Source: Haematobia irritans
Taxonomy: Eukaryota; Arthropoda; Insecta; Diptera; Muscidae
NCBI RefSeq assembly: GCF_050003625.1
Contig: NC_134400.1
Span: 53,200,066-53,264,065, forward strand
Direction: 5' to 3'
Length of the DNA: 64,000 nt
Below the pieces are notes generated by a model, which worked only from the letters and a program-made list of their open reading frames with translations, was not told the DNA's origin and ran no database searches. Made by a program: the position numbers and the translations under genes. Of the stretch, positions 25,189-36,832 are shown in pieces; within the stretch, counting starts at the first letter, position 1; the number at the start of each line of letters is the position of its first letter.

Positions 25189-25257
25189 ACACGTACCTCC
25201 GATTTCGATGGCAGCGAGTACTGCAACATCAGTGCTGAGGATGTTAAAACTGAAATT
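25189..25257 (+). CDS. MADF-BESS family protein, coding exon 2 (69 bp)
   Basis: A 23-codon internal exon. A long T-rich tract ends in TTGCAG (25183-25188), and GTAAGT (25258-25263) follows. Both boundaries are phase 0, matching exon 1 and exon 3. The frame is open and acidic (TRTSDFDGSEYCNISAEDVK, then TEI) and joins smoothly to the acidic start of exon 3 (FESDSNDL). It corresponds to residues 453-475 of the joined product. It lies 18.7 kb downstream of exon 1 across an intron full of transposons. No domain is recognised. The consistent phase and strong splice signals make it convincing, but no transcript is available. Confidence 0.75.
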
Positions 25258-25669
25258 GTAAGTTTCTCTGATCTCTCTATAACTGTAACATTACCTTTAA
25301 GTTTTTCCTTTTCTGTTTGTTTGTTTTTTTTTTGTTTTTTTTTTTTTTTGGTTAGGGGGAATTGGTTTTGGGAAATGTGTTTTTGTGTTTCTAAGGGTAT
25401 ATAGTATAGACTTGCTATTAAATGGCCTCGGAAATGATCATATTTGTGGTAAAGCTTTCATATAGCCATTCTCCATTTGAGAGATCACTTCCAAAATATG
25501 ATTGCGAGAATAAAGAGAACGTTAATGAGTCAATATAACTTTCTATTTTGTGGCTGGTTTTATACCTTGAACCCTAGGGTGATGATATGAGATTGCCTAT
25601 TCCACTTTCACGATGCAATTTTAAGACGGTTTAACTTTGTTCATTTGCCTGTCTTTTTTTCTAATTGGA

Positions 25670-25790
25670 GATGTGCACGTGAGTACAATTTTACTCACAT
25701 TTCAAGATTTATTAAACTCGTACGTCATTCCTAGTAAGATTTCACACACAAACACCCTCATGGTCACAAAAAGTATATCAATATTGACCA
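25670..25790 (+). mobile_element. hAT MITE relic
   Basis: GGAGATGTGCACGTGAGTAC and following ACTCACA blocks resemble the end of the element at 35093-35762. The rest is lost. Confidence 0.35.
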
Positions 25791-26509
25791 ACACAGAAAA
25801 TATTTAAATTGCTTCAATTACGAACATGATAATATCAATCATCGATGGCCGTTAAAAAAATAAATGGTTCCATTAAAATCTGTTGGTTTGAAGATTTCGA
25901 TTTAAATAAGCTCGGCCAGGCCGAAATTTATTTGAAAACATTTGCTCGTAATACACTGAAAACAAAGCTTATCCGCTTTCAAAGAAGCGGAGAATTCGAG
26001 ACGCAATTTTCTTTTAACCCTTTTACTACCGAAATAAACCTAATGTTAAAAACTTTTATTTTTCTTTTATTTTTACTTGTACTAACAGCATGTAGAACAA
26101 AGAATGCCATTTTGAAAACCTACACAGTCTTACACAAGTTTACATACGGTTTAAGAAATTGTATTTTCTTTAATTAATAAAATATAATAAAATATGCATA
26201 TATATGCTTAATATTTTGTAAATTAATTTGAAAAACAAAGTATCTGACAATTTTCAAGAAGATTTTTTTAGTCTGGATTATAAACAACAACAAGAAACAT
26301 GTTTAGTTATAAGGTAAAAACCTCAAGGGTATGTAAACTTATGTGAGACTGTGTACCTCAATTACTGAGCTTGTTCTGAAAACTTGAAAAACTTGACCTT
26401 ACGAAAATAGGCGTTATTTGGCCTATAATATCTTTCAAAGTGTGAGAAAAATACATAAAAGAAGCCAAAAAAGTATCAGCTATAGTTTTTGTATAAATGT
26501 CCATTTACT
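25791..26509. other. Intron 2 stretch with a lone DINE-type hairpin
   Basis: CTCGGCCAGGCCGAA at about 25912-25926 resembles the family B hairpin without the rest of the element. A 110-codon plus-strand frame (25845-26177) runs through it and has no recognisable domain. Confidence 0.3.
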
Positions 26510-26998
26510 ACACCCTCAAAAAAATCGCTTCTGTAACATATACCCCAAACACATTTTGCTTCAAGCATATATATATATATATATATAATATTGTTTGTAT
26601 TGTTCAAACATATTATGTTTCACTTTAGGGCATACACTGGTAGTAAAAAATTTAATGAAATTTTCTTTGTGTGGATAGGCACCAATTGGTTACTTCCATT
26701 ATTTTACTTGCACCATACTCTCTAGGTCTCTCTTTCTAAACACATATATGTTTATAGGTCATTTCCAAATTAATATATGTTTGCATCTAAGCATATTATA
26801 TTTACAAACATTTTATGTCCCAAACATAATATGTTCTAACATATTAACATATATGTCCCAAACTTGTTATGCTAGTTTATGAACATTATATGCTTACACT
26901 TAAAAATATTGTGTTAAAAAATTTGAGTTCCAAACATATAATTTTTACACCCAAACATATGAAACAGTCTACACAGTCTTTTTCGTCCGTGTAGAAAT
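26510..26998 (+). mobile_element. AAACATAT fold-back element, short copy
   Basis: It opens CTCAAAAAAATCGCTTCTGT and closes GTCTTTTTCGTCCGTGTAG, with many CAAACATATTATG/CATATATGTTTG blocks between. The longer copies lie at 43224-44202 and 45564-46533; this one lacks their central tRNA-like part. Confidence 0.6.
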
Positions 26999-27880
26999 AT
27001 ACAGTAGCAAAATTGTCTCAAATTTTCGTATTTTTCGTTTATTGTTAAAGAAGTTTATAAAAATGTATTTTAGATATTATATTTATAGCTTATTTAGATT
27101 AAAGCCTCTGCTTTAAAATAACATCGAGAAATAAGTCGAAACTAAGTGGGACAATAGAATTTGGTGTCTTTTTCGAATGTCCTTCTATGTGGACATCGGT
27201 AGTGAAAGGGTTAAATTTGAGATTCGCGTACTTGATACTATGAAACAAATTTGAATTAATTCGTTTTTTATTCTTTTTTCTTCGAAATTCTTGAAAAACG
27301 TGTTAACGAGACCTTAAAGTCCCAAATTCGTTCTCGACTCCTAATTGAAATTATGCTATTTTCAAGTAAAAATTGATTTTAAAGTCTTGAAGACATATCC
27401 TATTATTCAACACGTGTTTACTTTGTAGTCAAGGCACCTAAAGTGAAAAAATTTAAGGACTATTTTATTAATGTTGAAGAATTTTTCAGAATTATTAAAA
27501 CCAAATTGTCAAACAAAGTCACACCAAAATTTTCTTTCGTGTAAAGATACTTATTTCAAAGTCGAATCATTTTATAGTTAAAGACATAATTACTTCATTG
27601 AAAAGATTATCAACTTTGGGAATAGAAAAAACTTTATATCAGAGAAATGCTTCTTTTATTCTAATCAAAAACGGATTCGTATTGTAAGGTCAAGAAATTG
27701 ATTGGCATATAAAACATGGTCGAAATTCGGTTAATAACGGGTCTGTACACTTAAAAAGGAAGCTTACTTGGATTCAAGCTTGACTTCTGCTTAAGAAGTT
27801 TGGTATTGATTCCGAACCAAAGAGGTTCGGGTTCTTTATGTTAAAATAAAGACTTTGTAGGGACCTATATAGCTTTAAAT
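26999..27880. other. Intron 2 stretch with diffuse repeat debris
   Basis: Includes a diverged reverse match to the 1320-1790/56.1-kb repeat near 27480-27700 and a TTGGTATTGATTCC block shared with 56.9 and 59.7 kb. No gene. Confidence 0.3.
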
Positions 27881-27884
27881 ATAC

Positions 27885-28405
27885 ACCCAGAAAAAAGGGG
27901 CTCTAATGCCAATTGAACTTTATTTTAGTTCATGAAGATTTCTTGATTTTAGTTAAATTTTGCACAAAATGAGTAAATGTTCCTTATTTGAATAATTTTT
28001 TGCTAACTTTAATGACGTGAACTGAAAATAAGAAAAAAAATTGTATACAAATATAGTGCAAAATTTTTATTAAAAAATAAAATAGTTCATATTTTCCTAA
28101 AATAGTAGAAGTTTTCTTAAATTGAGTTCATCTCAATTTCAAATGAGTAAATTTTACTAAAATTGTACCTGTCTCGAACTTCGTACAGCGCTAAAGACAT
28201 TTTAACAATTTTTAAATCAAATTTTTTCTTTCAACATATGAAATTTTCTTAAACAACAAAAAAAATAATTAAAAAAAAAAATTCTTCAATTTGACCAAAA
28301 GTATTAACTTATTTGTAACATGTTGAAATTAGAAAACTATTGTAGTTAAAATTTCTAAACTAAACCTACATTTTCTTCCACGGTGGGTTCACTTCATTTT
28401 GGGTG
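27885..28405 (+). mobile_element. Family D MITE (GTGAACY...GGTTCAC ends)
   Basis: Shares the layout of the copies at 49.1, 51.4 and 56.5 kb: TTGAACTTTATTTTAGTTCA near one end, an interior with TTTCTTAAA..AGTTCA blocks, and GGTGGGTTCACTTCA at the other. Non-coding. Confidence 0.5.
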
Positions 28406-28504
28406 TAGGATCGATAAAATTGAAATTAGGATACACATCCCATTTATCGAATTTTCATTATCCTTTTCCGATATATTAAAATAACAAATACGTATATAAT
28501 TCCG

Positions 28505-29795
28505 TTCTTGACCGGTAGTCTACAAATAATTACGAACAGATATAAACTTTTGCGCTGTAATTAGAGGGTCAGAATTGAAATATGGGGGTCGCTCTATATA
28601 TTGGGATAATTATGAACCGATATGGGCCAATTTTTTGTGTGATTAGGGATCGGTTTATCTGGGGGGCTATATAACTATAGACCGATATGGACCAAGCTTG
28701 GTATTTTAGCATGGTTGTTGGAGACCATATACTTACACCACTTTCCAAATTTCAACCGGATCGGATGAATTTTGCTCCTCCAAGAGGCTCCGGAGGTCAA
28801 ATCTGGGGATCGGTATATATGGGGACTATATGTAATTATGGACTAGGTTAGGTGGCAGCCCAATGTATCAGGCTCACTTAGACTATTCAGTCCATTGTGA
28901 TACCACATTGGTGAACTTCCCTCTTATCACTGAGTGCTGCCCGATTCCATGTTAATAAGCTCAATGACAAGGGACCTCCTTTTTACAGCCGAGTCCGAAC
29001 GGCGTTCCACATTGCCGTGAAACCACTTAGAGAAGCTTTGAAACCCTCAGAAATGTCACCAGCATTACTGAGGTGGGATAATCCACCGCTGAAAAACTTT
29101 GTGGTGTTCGGTCGAAGCAGGAATCGAACCCACGACCTTGTGTATGCAAGGAGGGCGGGAAGTTCACCAATGTGGTATCACAATGGACTGAATAGTCTAA
29201 ATGAGCCTGATACATCGGGCTGCCACCTAACCTAACCTAACCTAACCTATGCAAGGCGGGCATGCTAACCATTGCACCACGGTGGCTCCCCACCATATAC
29301 TAACACCACGTACCAAATTTCATCCGGATTATATGAATTTTGCCCCTCCAAGGGCTCCGGAGGTCAAATGTGGGGATAAAGACCGATATGGACCAATTTT
29401 TGCATGGTTGTTACGAGTAAAGACCATATACTACCACCACGTACCAAATTTCAACCGGATTGGATGAACTTTGGTCCTCCAAGTGGTTCCTGAGGTCAAA
29501 TTTGGCAATCGGTTTATATGGGAGCTATATATAATTATGTACCGATATGGACCAAGTTTTGCATGGTTATTAGAGGCCATATACTTACACCACGTACCAA
29601 ATATCAACGAGATCGGATGAATTTTGCTCCTCCAAAAGGCTCCGGAGATCAAATCTGGGGATCTGTTTATATGAGAGCTATATATAATTATGGACCGATG
29701 TGGACCAATTTTTGCATAGTTTAGAGAACATATACTAACACCACGTACCAAATTTCAACCGGATTGGGGTATGTTTACTTTGTCATTCCGTTTCT
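28505..29795 (+). mobile_element. DINE-like family B copy, hairpin end lost, SINE inside
   Basis: Array units (GGGGATCGGTATATATGGGG and following) run from 28505, are interrupted by the SINE pair at 28853-29290, and continue to TACTTTGTCATTCCGTTTCT at about 29795. Two open frames at 29249-29467 and 29518-29724 are read-through of the array, not genes. Confidence 0.6.
28853..29290 (-). mobile_element. tRNA-derived SINE split by a second, opposite SINE tail
   Basis: A full-length minus-strand SINE: head complement ACCATTGCACCACGGTGGCT at the right (29270-29290), B-box complement GGAATCGAACCC, and a GGTTAGGT tail at 28853. It is interrupted after TATGCAAGG (29143-29151) by a plus-strand 5'-truncated tail (GGGAAGTTCACC..TAACCTAACC, 29152-29247). 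TATGCAAGG is then repeated at 29248-29256. Confidence 0.8.
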
Positions 29796-29879
29796 AACAC
29801 ATCGAAGCAAACTTTTTTTAAATTGCAAAAAACCTTATATCACAGATGTAAAATAGTCTTCCCAAATTTATTTTATTTT

Positions 29880-30200
29880 GTCCAAATTTTATCAAAATTT
29901 TAATTCTATAGAAAATTTTGTCAAAATTTTATTTCTATAGAAAATTTTATCAAAATGTTATTTCTATAGAAAATTTTGTCAATAATTTAAATCTATTGAA
30001 AATTTTGTGAAAAATTTTATTCTATTGAAAATTTTGTCAAAAATTTTATTCTATTGAAAATTTTGTCAAAAATGTATTTCTATAGAAAATATTGTTAAAA
30101 ATGTATTTTTATAGAAAATATTGTCAAATATTTATTTTTATAGAAAATTCTGTCTAGATTATATTTCTATAGAAAAATTTGTCAAAATTTTATTTTGCTA
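29880..30200 (+). repeat. TTTCTATAGAAAATTTTGTC minisatellite
   Basis: Twelve or so degenerate units of 23-30 bp with the core CTATAGAAAATTTTGTC. The array ends in CCAACAGTGGCAACCGTG, which also follows the array at 61.2-61.5 kb. Confidence 0.75.
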
Positions 30201-30249
30201 AATCTACCAAAACATCAGGAATTCTACCAATCTACCAAACAGTAAAAAA

Positions 30250-30850
30250 TTTACCATTTTCGGTAGAATTCTACCAACAGTGGCAACCGTGCTTCCATTG
30301 CGGTAAAACTCGGTTCAGCTAAAGCTTTATTTTTAAAGAGTGACGAAATTCTCAACGACAACGCTACTCTCGATATTATCCAAAGTGTAAATGCCTCATC
30401 CTACTCCCTTGTCCACATGGTTGTTTATAATTTTAATCTCTGATTCCATGGTGTAGAATTCATGTAAATCAAGACTAACACAAATTTATGATTTTTTACA
30501 TGCCACCACGCATAGCAAAGCGAAATGCAATTCAATTTTCCTAGGAGAATATTTGTCGGATAGAAGCGGAATGATAACGAGATGTGCATGTTTGGAAGCA
30601 TCATCACGACACTATCCTTGGGAGTGTTTGTCGTTTTTGGTTTTTTTTTTCTTTGCTTTCTTTCCTGCATAAATTTAAATCCCCCTAACGAATTATAATT
30701 TTCTTAAGTGCTTTTAGGGAATTGTTCTTGTGTTCATTACTACTACATCCACTCCTTAAGATCTTCCTCAATTTCTTTTTGCTGACACATTTGTGAAATA
30801 ATCCTTGTTCCATCCATTTCTTATTCTCCTTCCATTTTAATCTATTCAAC
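30250..30850. other. Single-copy intron DNA before exon 3
   Basis: No repeat match. The minus-strand open frame 30685-31098 overlaps the exon and is a shadow. It carries the acceptor region of exon 3. Confidence 0.4.
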
Positions 30851-30852
30851 AG

Positions 30853-31545
30853 TTTGAAAGTGATTCCAACGACTTGGCGATGCTTGAGAGCACACGCACT
30901 TCCACTCCAGTGCCATTGAATTATCACAAAAATGCCACTGACTTGACAATGCATCGGAATGTTGGTGGCAATACGAGCAATGGCAATGGCAACATTAATG
31001 GCACTTCCATTATGGGAAACTCCGCCGTTGGAGGCCCGGGGACAGGCAATAATCGCAAACGTAAAGCCCAGAATCATTCGAATGCGAATCTCCACCACAA
31101 TAGCTTAGAATCAGGCGATGCACCATCACCCTCAAAGCTGCAACATCACCAACAACAACATTCCAATCTAGCTCTACATACCAGACAATGTGATTATCTG
31201 AGCAATATCATTAGTGGCGGCGCTGGATTCTCGAGCAACCTATTCAATGGCAATAGCAATAATCATCCAGCCTCAAGTAGTTCTGGTCTCGGTGGTTCCA
31301 GTGTCTCCACAATTGTGGGTGGTGCTGGTGGTGGGGGTCATACATCCAAGTCCAGTAGTACCCCCATGGATGAATATGGGGTATTTGGTGAGTATGTAGC
31401 CATCACCATACGCAAGTTGAAAACCTCAAAAGCCAAAATAGTCGTCAAGCACCTGATCAATAATCTGCTGTATGAAGCTGAAATGGGTAAATATGATCAG
31501 GGTATATCCTCATGTAAAGAACCCCCAGAACTTTATAAAATGTGA
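30853..31545 (+). CDS. MADF-BESS family protein, terminal coding exon
   Basis: The last coding exon, 230 codons plus TGA (31543-31545). The acceptor TTCAACAG ends at 30852 after a pyrimidine-rich stretch. The frame opens FESDSNDLAMLES in phase 0 with exon 2. Residues 483-640 are Asn/Gly/Ser-rich and include a basic RKRK (about residues 543-546) that may be a nuclear localisation signal, plus His/Gln and Gly/Ser runs. The last 58 residues are dense and conserved-looking: GVFGEYVAITIRKLKTSKAK continuing to a LLYEAEMG helix. They resemble the BESS motif that often closes MADF proteins, where it mediates protein contacts. The joined product is about 705 aa. An AATAAA lies 76 bases after the stop. 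Confidence 0.82.
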   Translation, partial: FESDSNDLAMLESTRTSTPVPLNYHKNATDLTMHRNVGGNTSNGNGNINGTSIMGNSAVGGPGTGNNRKRKAQNHSNANLHHNSLESGDAPSPSKLQHHQQQHSNLALHTRQCDYLSNIISGGAGFSSNLFNGNSNNHPASSSSGLGGSSVSTIVGGAGGGGHTSKSSSTPMDEYGVFGEYVAITIRKLKTSKAKIVVKHLINNLLYEAEMGKYDQGISSCKEPPELYKM

Positions 31546-31620
31546 TAACTATGAATAATCGAAATGCTAAATAAGTCATAAACTATGACATCAAACCCAG
31601 CAATTCTAATCTCTACAGAC

Positions 31621-31626
31621 AATAAA
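31621..31626 (+). terminator. Polyadenylation signal of the MADF gene
   Basis: A canonical AATAAA stands 76 bases after the TGA of the terminal exon and is followed by an A-rich stretch. A second candidate lies near 31696. The first would give a very short 3' UTR, so both may be used. Confidence 0.45.
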
Positions 31627-32183
31627 AGACAAAAAAAAATGTTCTTTAAAATTCAAACACAATTTAAGACAATGGCAACTGTACGAATTTTGCCAAATAA
31701 AAATTTGGAAGTCATCAGTTGCTTAAACAAATTAATCAAAAATCTGTCATTGTTTATTCCGTATTTAGAGGTTTCAAATGCATTTAATAATTTCTTGACA
31801 TTTTGCCAATAATAGTCGAAGTATTTGGATTGAAGGTAAGATAATCCACAAAGAGGATAAATTTCCCTTAAGGACAACAGACAAATTTTTGTGTGCAATT
31901 ACCTAATTAATTTATACAATTACTTTTTTACTTTTACTAATTGAAATTGTTTAATTAACTACAAAGATAATATCTCTCACCGATGTGAACAACAAATTAA
32001 TGTTTAATTTAATAATTATGTTAACTCAATCAATTCATATTTGAATAGTTTTTTTTATATGCCAAAAAAATGTTGATATTTTCCTGTGAATGGCTTTTCT
32101 CCCACTCGGTAAAACTAGTACCATTTCTCATGACACAACAATAAGTTGTGTCTAGCCTCATTGACAAAAAGAATTGAAAGCCT
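31627..32183. other. Region after the MADF gene, nothing recognised
   Basis: AT-rich, possibly the rest of a longer 3' UTR. Open frames at 31585-31812 (plus) and 31653-31898 (minus) have no domain. Confidence 0.3.
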
Positions 32184-32434
32184 ACACACAGAGAAGGAAT
32201 ATAATCACCTCAAACATGTTTCAATAGCAAAATGTTATTTTTGGATGGTGACCATGTAACATGTTTATCGCAATAATTTTGTTTTCTCGCCAAACATAAC
32301 ATGTTTCCGAAAACAGATACATAATTTCTGAGAAAATAATATGGCTGTGATAAAAATCTTACATGGTCACCATCCAAAAATAATATTTTGCTATTGAAAC
32401 ATGTTTGAGGTGATCATATTCCTTCTCTGTGTGT
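32184..32434. mobile_element. CAAACATGTTT fold-back MITE, copy 1
   Basis: A nearly perfect hairpin. The left arm begins ACACACAGAGAAGGAATATA and holds ATCACCTCAAACATGTTTC; the right arm is its complement ending CCTTCTCTGTGTGT. The arms are about 75 bp with few mismatches. Copy 2 lies at 36833-37085. Confidence 0.75.
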
Positions 32435-32519
32435 ACACAATTAGAAAACTTTGTAAAATTTTTAATTGATTCAGTTATAAATAAAAATGTTTTTTTATTC
32501 GAAATAAAAAACTAATCAC

Positions 32520-34150
32520 TCACAGAAATAAATATCATAGAAATTTTTTGAATTAAAATTTTAATTGAATGTTGAAAAAATTTTCAATTAAAACTTTAAT
32601 TGATACAACAAATACTTTAATTAAAGCAAATATCAAGCACAAAAAATTAATTTAAAAAATGATAAAAAAAGTTTATTCAAAATAAAAAAATAATCACTCA
32701 AAGAAACAAATATCACGAAAATGTTTCCAATTACAATTTTAATTGAATTAAAACAAACATATACGGCCGTAAGTTCGGCCAGGCCGAATCTTATGTACCC
32801 TCCACCATTGATTGCGTAGAAACTTCTACTAAAGACTGTCATCCACAATCGAATTACTTGGGTTGCGGTAACACTTGCCGATGGCAAGGTACTTCTTAAC
32901 ACCGTCTTCTAAATTGTAAGTTAGTCCATACGGGGTATATATTAAACAACAAAAAAAGCCGATTAGATTATTTTTGGCTCGAGTGGCAACCATGAATATG
33001 AACCGATATGGACCAATTTTTGTGTGTTTGGGGATCGGCTATATATAACTATACTCTGATATGGACCAATTTTGGCATGGTTGTTAGAGACCATATACTA
33101 AAACCACGTACCAAATTTCAACCGAATCGGATGAATTTTGCTTCTCCAAGAGGTTCCGGAGGTCAAATCTGGGGATCGGTTTATATGGGGGCTATATATA
33201 ATTATTGACCGATATGGACCAATTTTGGCATGGTTGTTAGAGACCATATACTTACACCACTTACCAAATTTCAACCTGATCGGATGAATTTTGCTCCACT
33301 AAGAGCCTCCGGAGTTCAAATCTGGGGATCGGTTTATATGGGGCTATATATAATTATGGACCGATATGGACCAATTTTTGCATGGTTGTTATATACCATA
33401 TACTAACACCACGCACCAAGTTTCAACCGGATCGGATGAAATTTGCTTCTCTAAGAAGCTCCGCAAGCCAAATCTGGTGGTCGGTTTATATGGGGGCTAT
33501 ACGTAAAAGTGGTCCGATATGACCCATTTACAATACCATCCGACCTACATCAATAACAACTACTTATGCCAAGTTTCATGTCGATAGCTTGTTTCGTTCG
33601 GAAGTTAGCGTGATTTCAATAGACGGAAATGCTTAGATCGTCTCAGAATTTCACCACCACCCAGAATATATATACTTTATGTGGTCATTGAGCAATATTT
33701 CGATGTGTTACAAACGGAATGACAAAGTTAAAGGATGGGGGTATATCCTATGGTGGAGGGTATAAAAATATTCAATGAAACTTTTAATTGATACAACAAT
33801 TTTTTTAACTAAAGCGAACATCAATCACAAAAACAAACAATTGAATCAATTAAGTTTTTCAGTTAGATCAACGAACATTTTTATTGACTTCGGTGATTGA
33901 CACTATCTTATCTGTGATTGAAGAAATAATCAATTAAAAATTAATTTCGTAATTGAAGGCAAAAATATTTTTTATGCTAATATAAATAAATCTCTTAATT
34001 TAATTTCCTCAGTTAATTCCATGCAATTCATTTTTTATCAAACAAAAATTCAGTCACACGCAAATTGAACCAATTGATTGCCTCAAGTGCTTTCTTAATT
34101 GAAGTTGAAACAATTTCAATTAAACTTTAATTGAGTTAATTTCCCAGCAA
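32520..34150. mobile_element. AATTAATT-type fold-back, split by DINE B
   Basis: Blocks such as AATTAAAATTTTAATTGAAT occupy 32520-32750 and resume at 33775-34150. The DINE B element lies between. The same family as 578-883. Confidence 0.5.
32752..33772 (+). mobile_element. DINE-like family B copy, both ends present
   Basis: AAACAAACATATACGGCC, hairpin TTCGGCCAGGCCGAA (32774-32788), TACCCTCCACCATTG, array units near 33010-33500, TTTCGATGTGTTACAAACGG, and a terminal TATCCTATGGTGGAGGGTATA. It lies inside the AATTAATT fold-back. Confidence 0.7.
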
Positions 34151-34300
34151 AAAATAGCTTCCAATAAAAGTAGTTTTAATCCACAAATTGTAATCCGGAG
34201 GGATGCAAATTTGAATCATCTCCAATGAATAAATTTTTTCTTGCTTAGGAAGTTATCTTAGGCCTAGGAAGTTCATTTGCTTCAAAAAATAAAAAAAAGT
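34150..34300. repeat. Fragment of the 40.9-42.2 kb fold-back family
   Basis: AGCTTCCAATAAAAGTAG and ATCATCTCCAATGAAT match the arm of the element at 40941-42174. Only one arm is present. Confidence 0.45.
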
Positions 34301-34407
34301 ATAACATGTATATACAGCAGTAAATTCGGCCGAGCCGAATACTCACCATCATGAATCAAATATAATAGTTTCCTCTAATAGCCCCTCGTAGAAACTGGGT
34401 TCTTTAA

Positions 34408-34739
34408 CACGTTGACTGCCAAGGCCATTTTCAGAAAACTGGCCAAAAATGACATTTTGATTTTTTCACATTATATTACTAAAAACTCTATTTCTAGATC
34501 ATTGGTATCACCACAAATCAAAAATGATGTGGGGATTTTTAAAGTAGAAGAAGGACCTACGAGTTATCTCGTAGTTGGCTTCTGGGAAAGAACTCGCTAC
34601 GATACTAACACTATTATAATACGGTTTTACTCGTAGCTACAGAAAAAGTGGTAGTTTTAGGTAGTACGAGATAACTCGTAGTTGGCTTCCTGGAAGGGAA
34701 ATCGCACTACGAGTTAACTCGTAGTTGGCAGTCAACGTG
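34408..34739. mobile_element. piggyBac-type MITE, 332 bp, TTAA flanks
   Basis: Flanked by TTAA at 34404-34407 and 34740-34743. The ends CACGTTGACTGCCAA and TTGGCAGTCAACGTG are perfect inverted repeats. Inside, CTACGAGTTATCTCGTAGTT and variants occur as short palindromes. The TTAA target is the hallmark of piggyBac transposition. No transposase; a 74-codon frame (34412-34636) is chance. Confidence 0.75.
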
Positions 34740-35092
34740 TTAAAATATGTAGAATTTCTGGTGGATTTTAAGAAACATGCTACCTCAAGAAGATCGGTTC
34801 AAATGATACGCTTCCTGAAGTTGAATTTAAAGTTTCTCGTATAAACTTGCAAGAAAATGATGAAATGACGCATTGATTGGAGATCTAAGTTCTGGGAATT
34901 TTTTGAGTTTCGAGAAATTTGGATGACCAGTGCGCCTTCTATCCCCTCAGGAAGTGATATCGGGAAATCAGTCTATATGGAGGATTTACCAAATGGACCG
35001 ATAAAAACTGAATCCGATGCAAGTTTTTATGGACCTAAAATACATCTAGATTTCCAATTTCAGACAAATCGAATAAAAGTTACAGTTTCTAG

Positions 35093-35762
35093 TAGGGATG
35101 TGCAAATGAGTAATATTTTACTCACGCACACTCACGAGAGAAAAATCGTATTCATGCACGATATTGTTTGGTAGGACTCACGCACACTCACGGGCGAAAA
35201 TGTGGTGACTTACAAAAAATAACGTGATTCACGAATAACTTTATGAGTAATTTACCTAACACACAAAAAAATATCAATTAATTTGATAGTCAATACAATT
35301 AAAATTATGTTTACATTTGAGCTAACAATGTATTTTGTAAATACAATTACGATTTTAGTCACTTTAGCAACTAATTTTGTTATATCAACCAAAATTTAGT
35401 TGAACTTCAAAATTTTCTGTAACAACAATTTATTGTTAGCTCAAAAATTATAATATTATTTTGTGTGTAGCGACGTGTCCGAAAACATGTGCATGATTAA
35501 AATCGAGAGAGTTATTAAACTCTTAACATCCCAGATGTAACTAAAATTGTAAATGAATTCAACTCGTAAGCGTTTTATGTTCGTGGGCGGGATTATTTCC
35601 GTGAGTGTATTTTGCCGAAATTTGTTACGCACACTCACGAAGAAATAAGTTTCGTGACTCACGCTCACGCACGACATTTGGTTTGTTAATCACGCTCACG
35701 CACATTCACGTCGTTGTCATCAGCGTGAGTCACCACAATTTCGTGTCATGTGCACACCTCTA
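35093..35762. mobile_element. hAT MITE, 670 bp, 8-bp target duplication
   Basis: The ends are TAGGGATGTGCA and TGCACACCTCTA. Exact GTTTCTAG duplications lie at 35085-35092 and 35763-35770. The interior has many CACGCACACTCACG blocks. Relatives at 6861 and 25670. A further fold-back (about 35265-35468, ACACAAAAAAATATC to TATTATTTTGTGTG) sits inside it. Confidence 0.75.
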
Positions 35763-36345
35763 GTTTCTAGTAGCCCCAGAAGTCAAATCGTGAGATCGGT
35801 CTATATAGGGGCTATACCAAACCATGGACCGATACACGTCATATTCGGCATACCTATTTGTGGTCCAAAAATATCTCTACATTTATACTTTCAAGTAAAT
35901 CAGATAAAAACTACGTTTTCTAGAAGTCCAAGAAATGTAATCGGGATCTCGGTATATATGGAGGCTATGCCAAAACATAGACCAATACACACCATATTTG
36001 GCACACCTATCATTGGTACCAAAGTAACTCTACATTTCCAATTTCAGGCAAATTGAATAAAAACTACGATTTCTAAAAACCCAAGACCCCAAACGGGGGC
36101 TCGGTTCATATAGTCATCGAACTTGATATTCCGGCAAGCAAAAAACTAATATGTGCCAAATTTCACGCCCATTGAAGGCTGTAGCGTGATTACAACAGAC
36201 AGACAGACATACGAACATGGTTAGAATTTCTCCCTGATCATGAATATATACCTCATCGATGGGAAATCGATATTTCGACGGGTTACAAACGGAATGACAA
36301 TCTTATTATACCCCCCATCACCATTCTGGGTATGTCAAAAAAATA

Positions 36346-36832
36346 CTTGTAGAACAATTTCCAATTTTTTTGCTGGGTAATTTCAAAATAAAACGAAGAC
36401 AAAGAATATGGAAACGTGTTAATTCAAAAAATAATTGCTAAAAATAACTTCATAATTAAACAAATGACAAACTAAAAATATTAATTATCTCGATTAAAAA
36501 TATAACAAAAATACTGAGTTTTACAAATAAAAATGTAATTGACTAAATTATTTTTCTTTTACATAAACCAGAAAAGAACCCAGATTTTTTGATGCCTTAC
36601 AAATATCCGCAACACAATACCCCTACATAGAAAAATAGTAAACTCTTTTATGGAAAAAATTAACTGTTTATGGAAAAAACCTATTTATGGGAAAAATTCA
36701 CCATGTTTCCCTCCAAAAAATAGTATCATGCTCTTGATACATGTTTGATCCCTTTGAATTAAATCAGTGAATATCAATATGTCAATTTTTCTTCAAGGGG
36801 AAGGGAAACCCTCTGCCCCAAAAAATGTACTC
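36346..36832. other. AT-rich stretch, nothing clear
   Basis: No gene. Some TTTATGGAAAAA blocks suggest an old fold-back, too diverged to define. Confidence 0.25.

Larger units (their letters stand above)
25258..30852 (+). other. Intron 2 of the MADF gene
   Basis: GTAAGT to AACAG, 5,595 bp, phase 0. It carries a partial hAT relic (about 25670-25790), a lone DINE hairpin (about 25911-25926), fold-back MITEs, a DINE B copy with a nested SINE pair and a minisatellite. The last 600 bases (30250-30852) look single-copy. Confidence 0.65.
34305..36345 (+). mobile_element. DINE-like family C copy carrying two nested MITEs
   Basis: Hairpin TTCGGCCGAGCCGAA (34325-34339). Array pieces around 34900-35090 and 35763-36110 follow, then CAGACAGACAGACAT at about 36199. 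It ends GGAATGACAATCTTATTATA..CCATCACCATTCTGG. It is interrupted by the TTAA element at 34408-34739 and the hAT element at 35093-35762. Confidence 0.65.
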
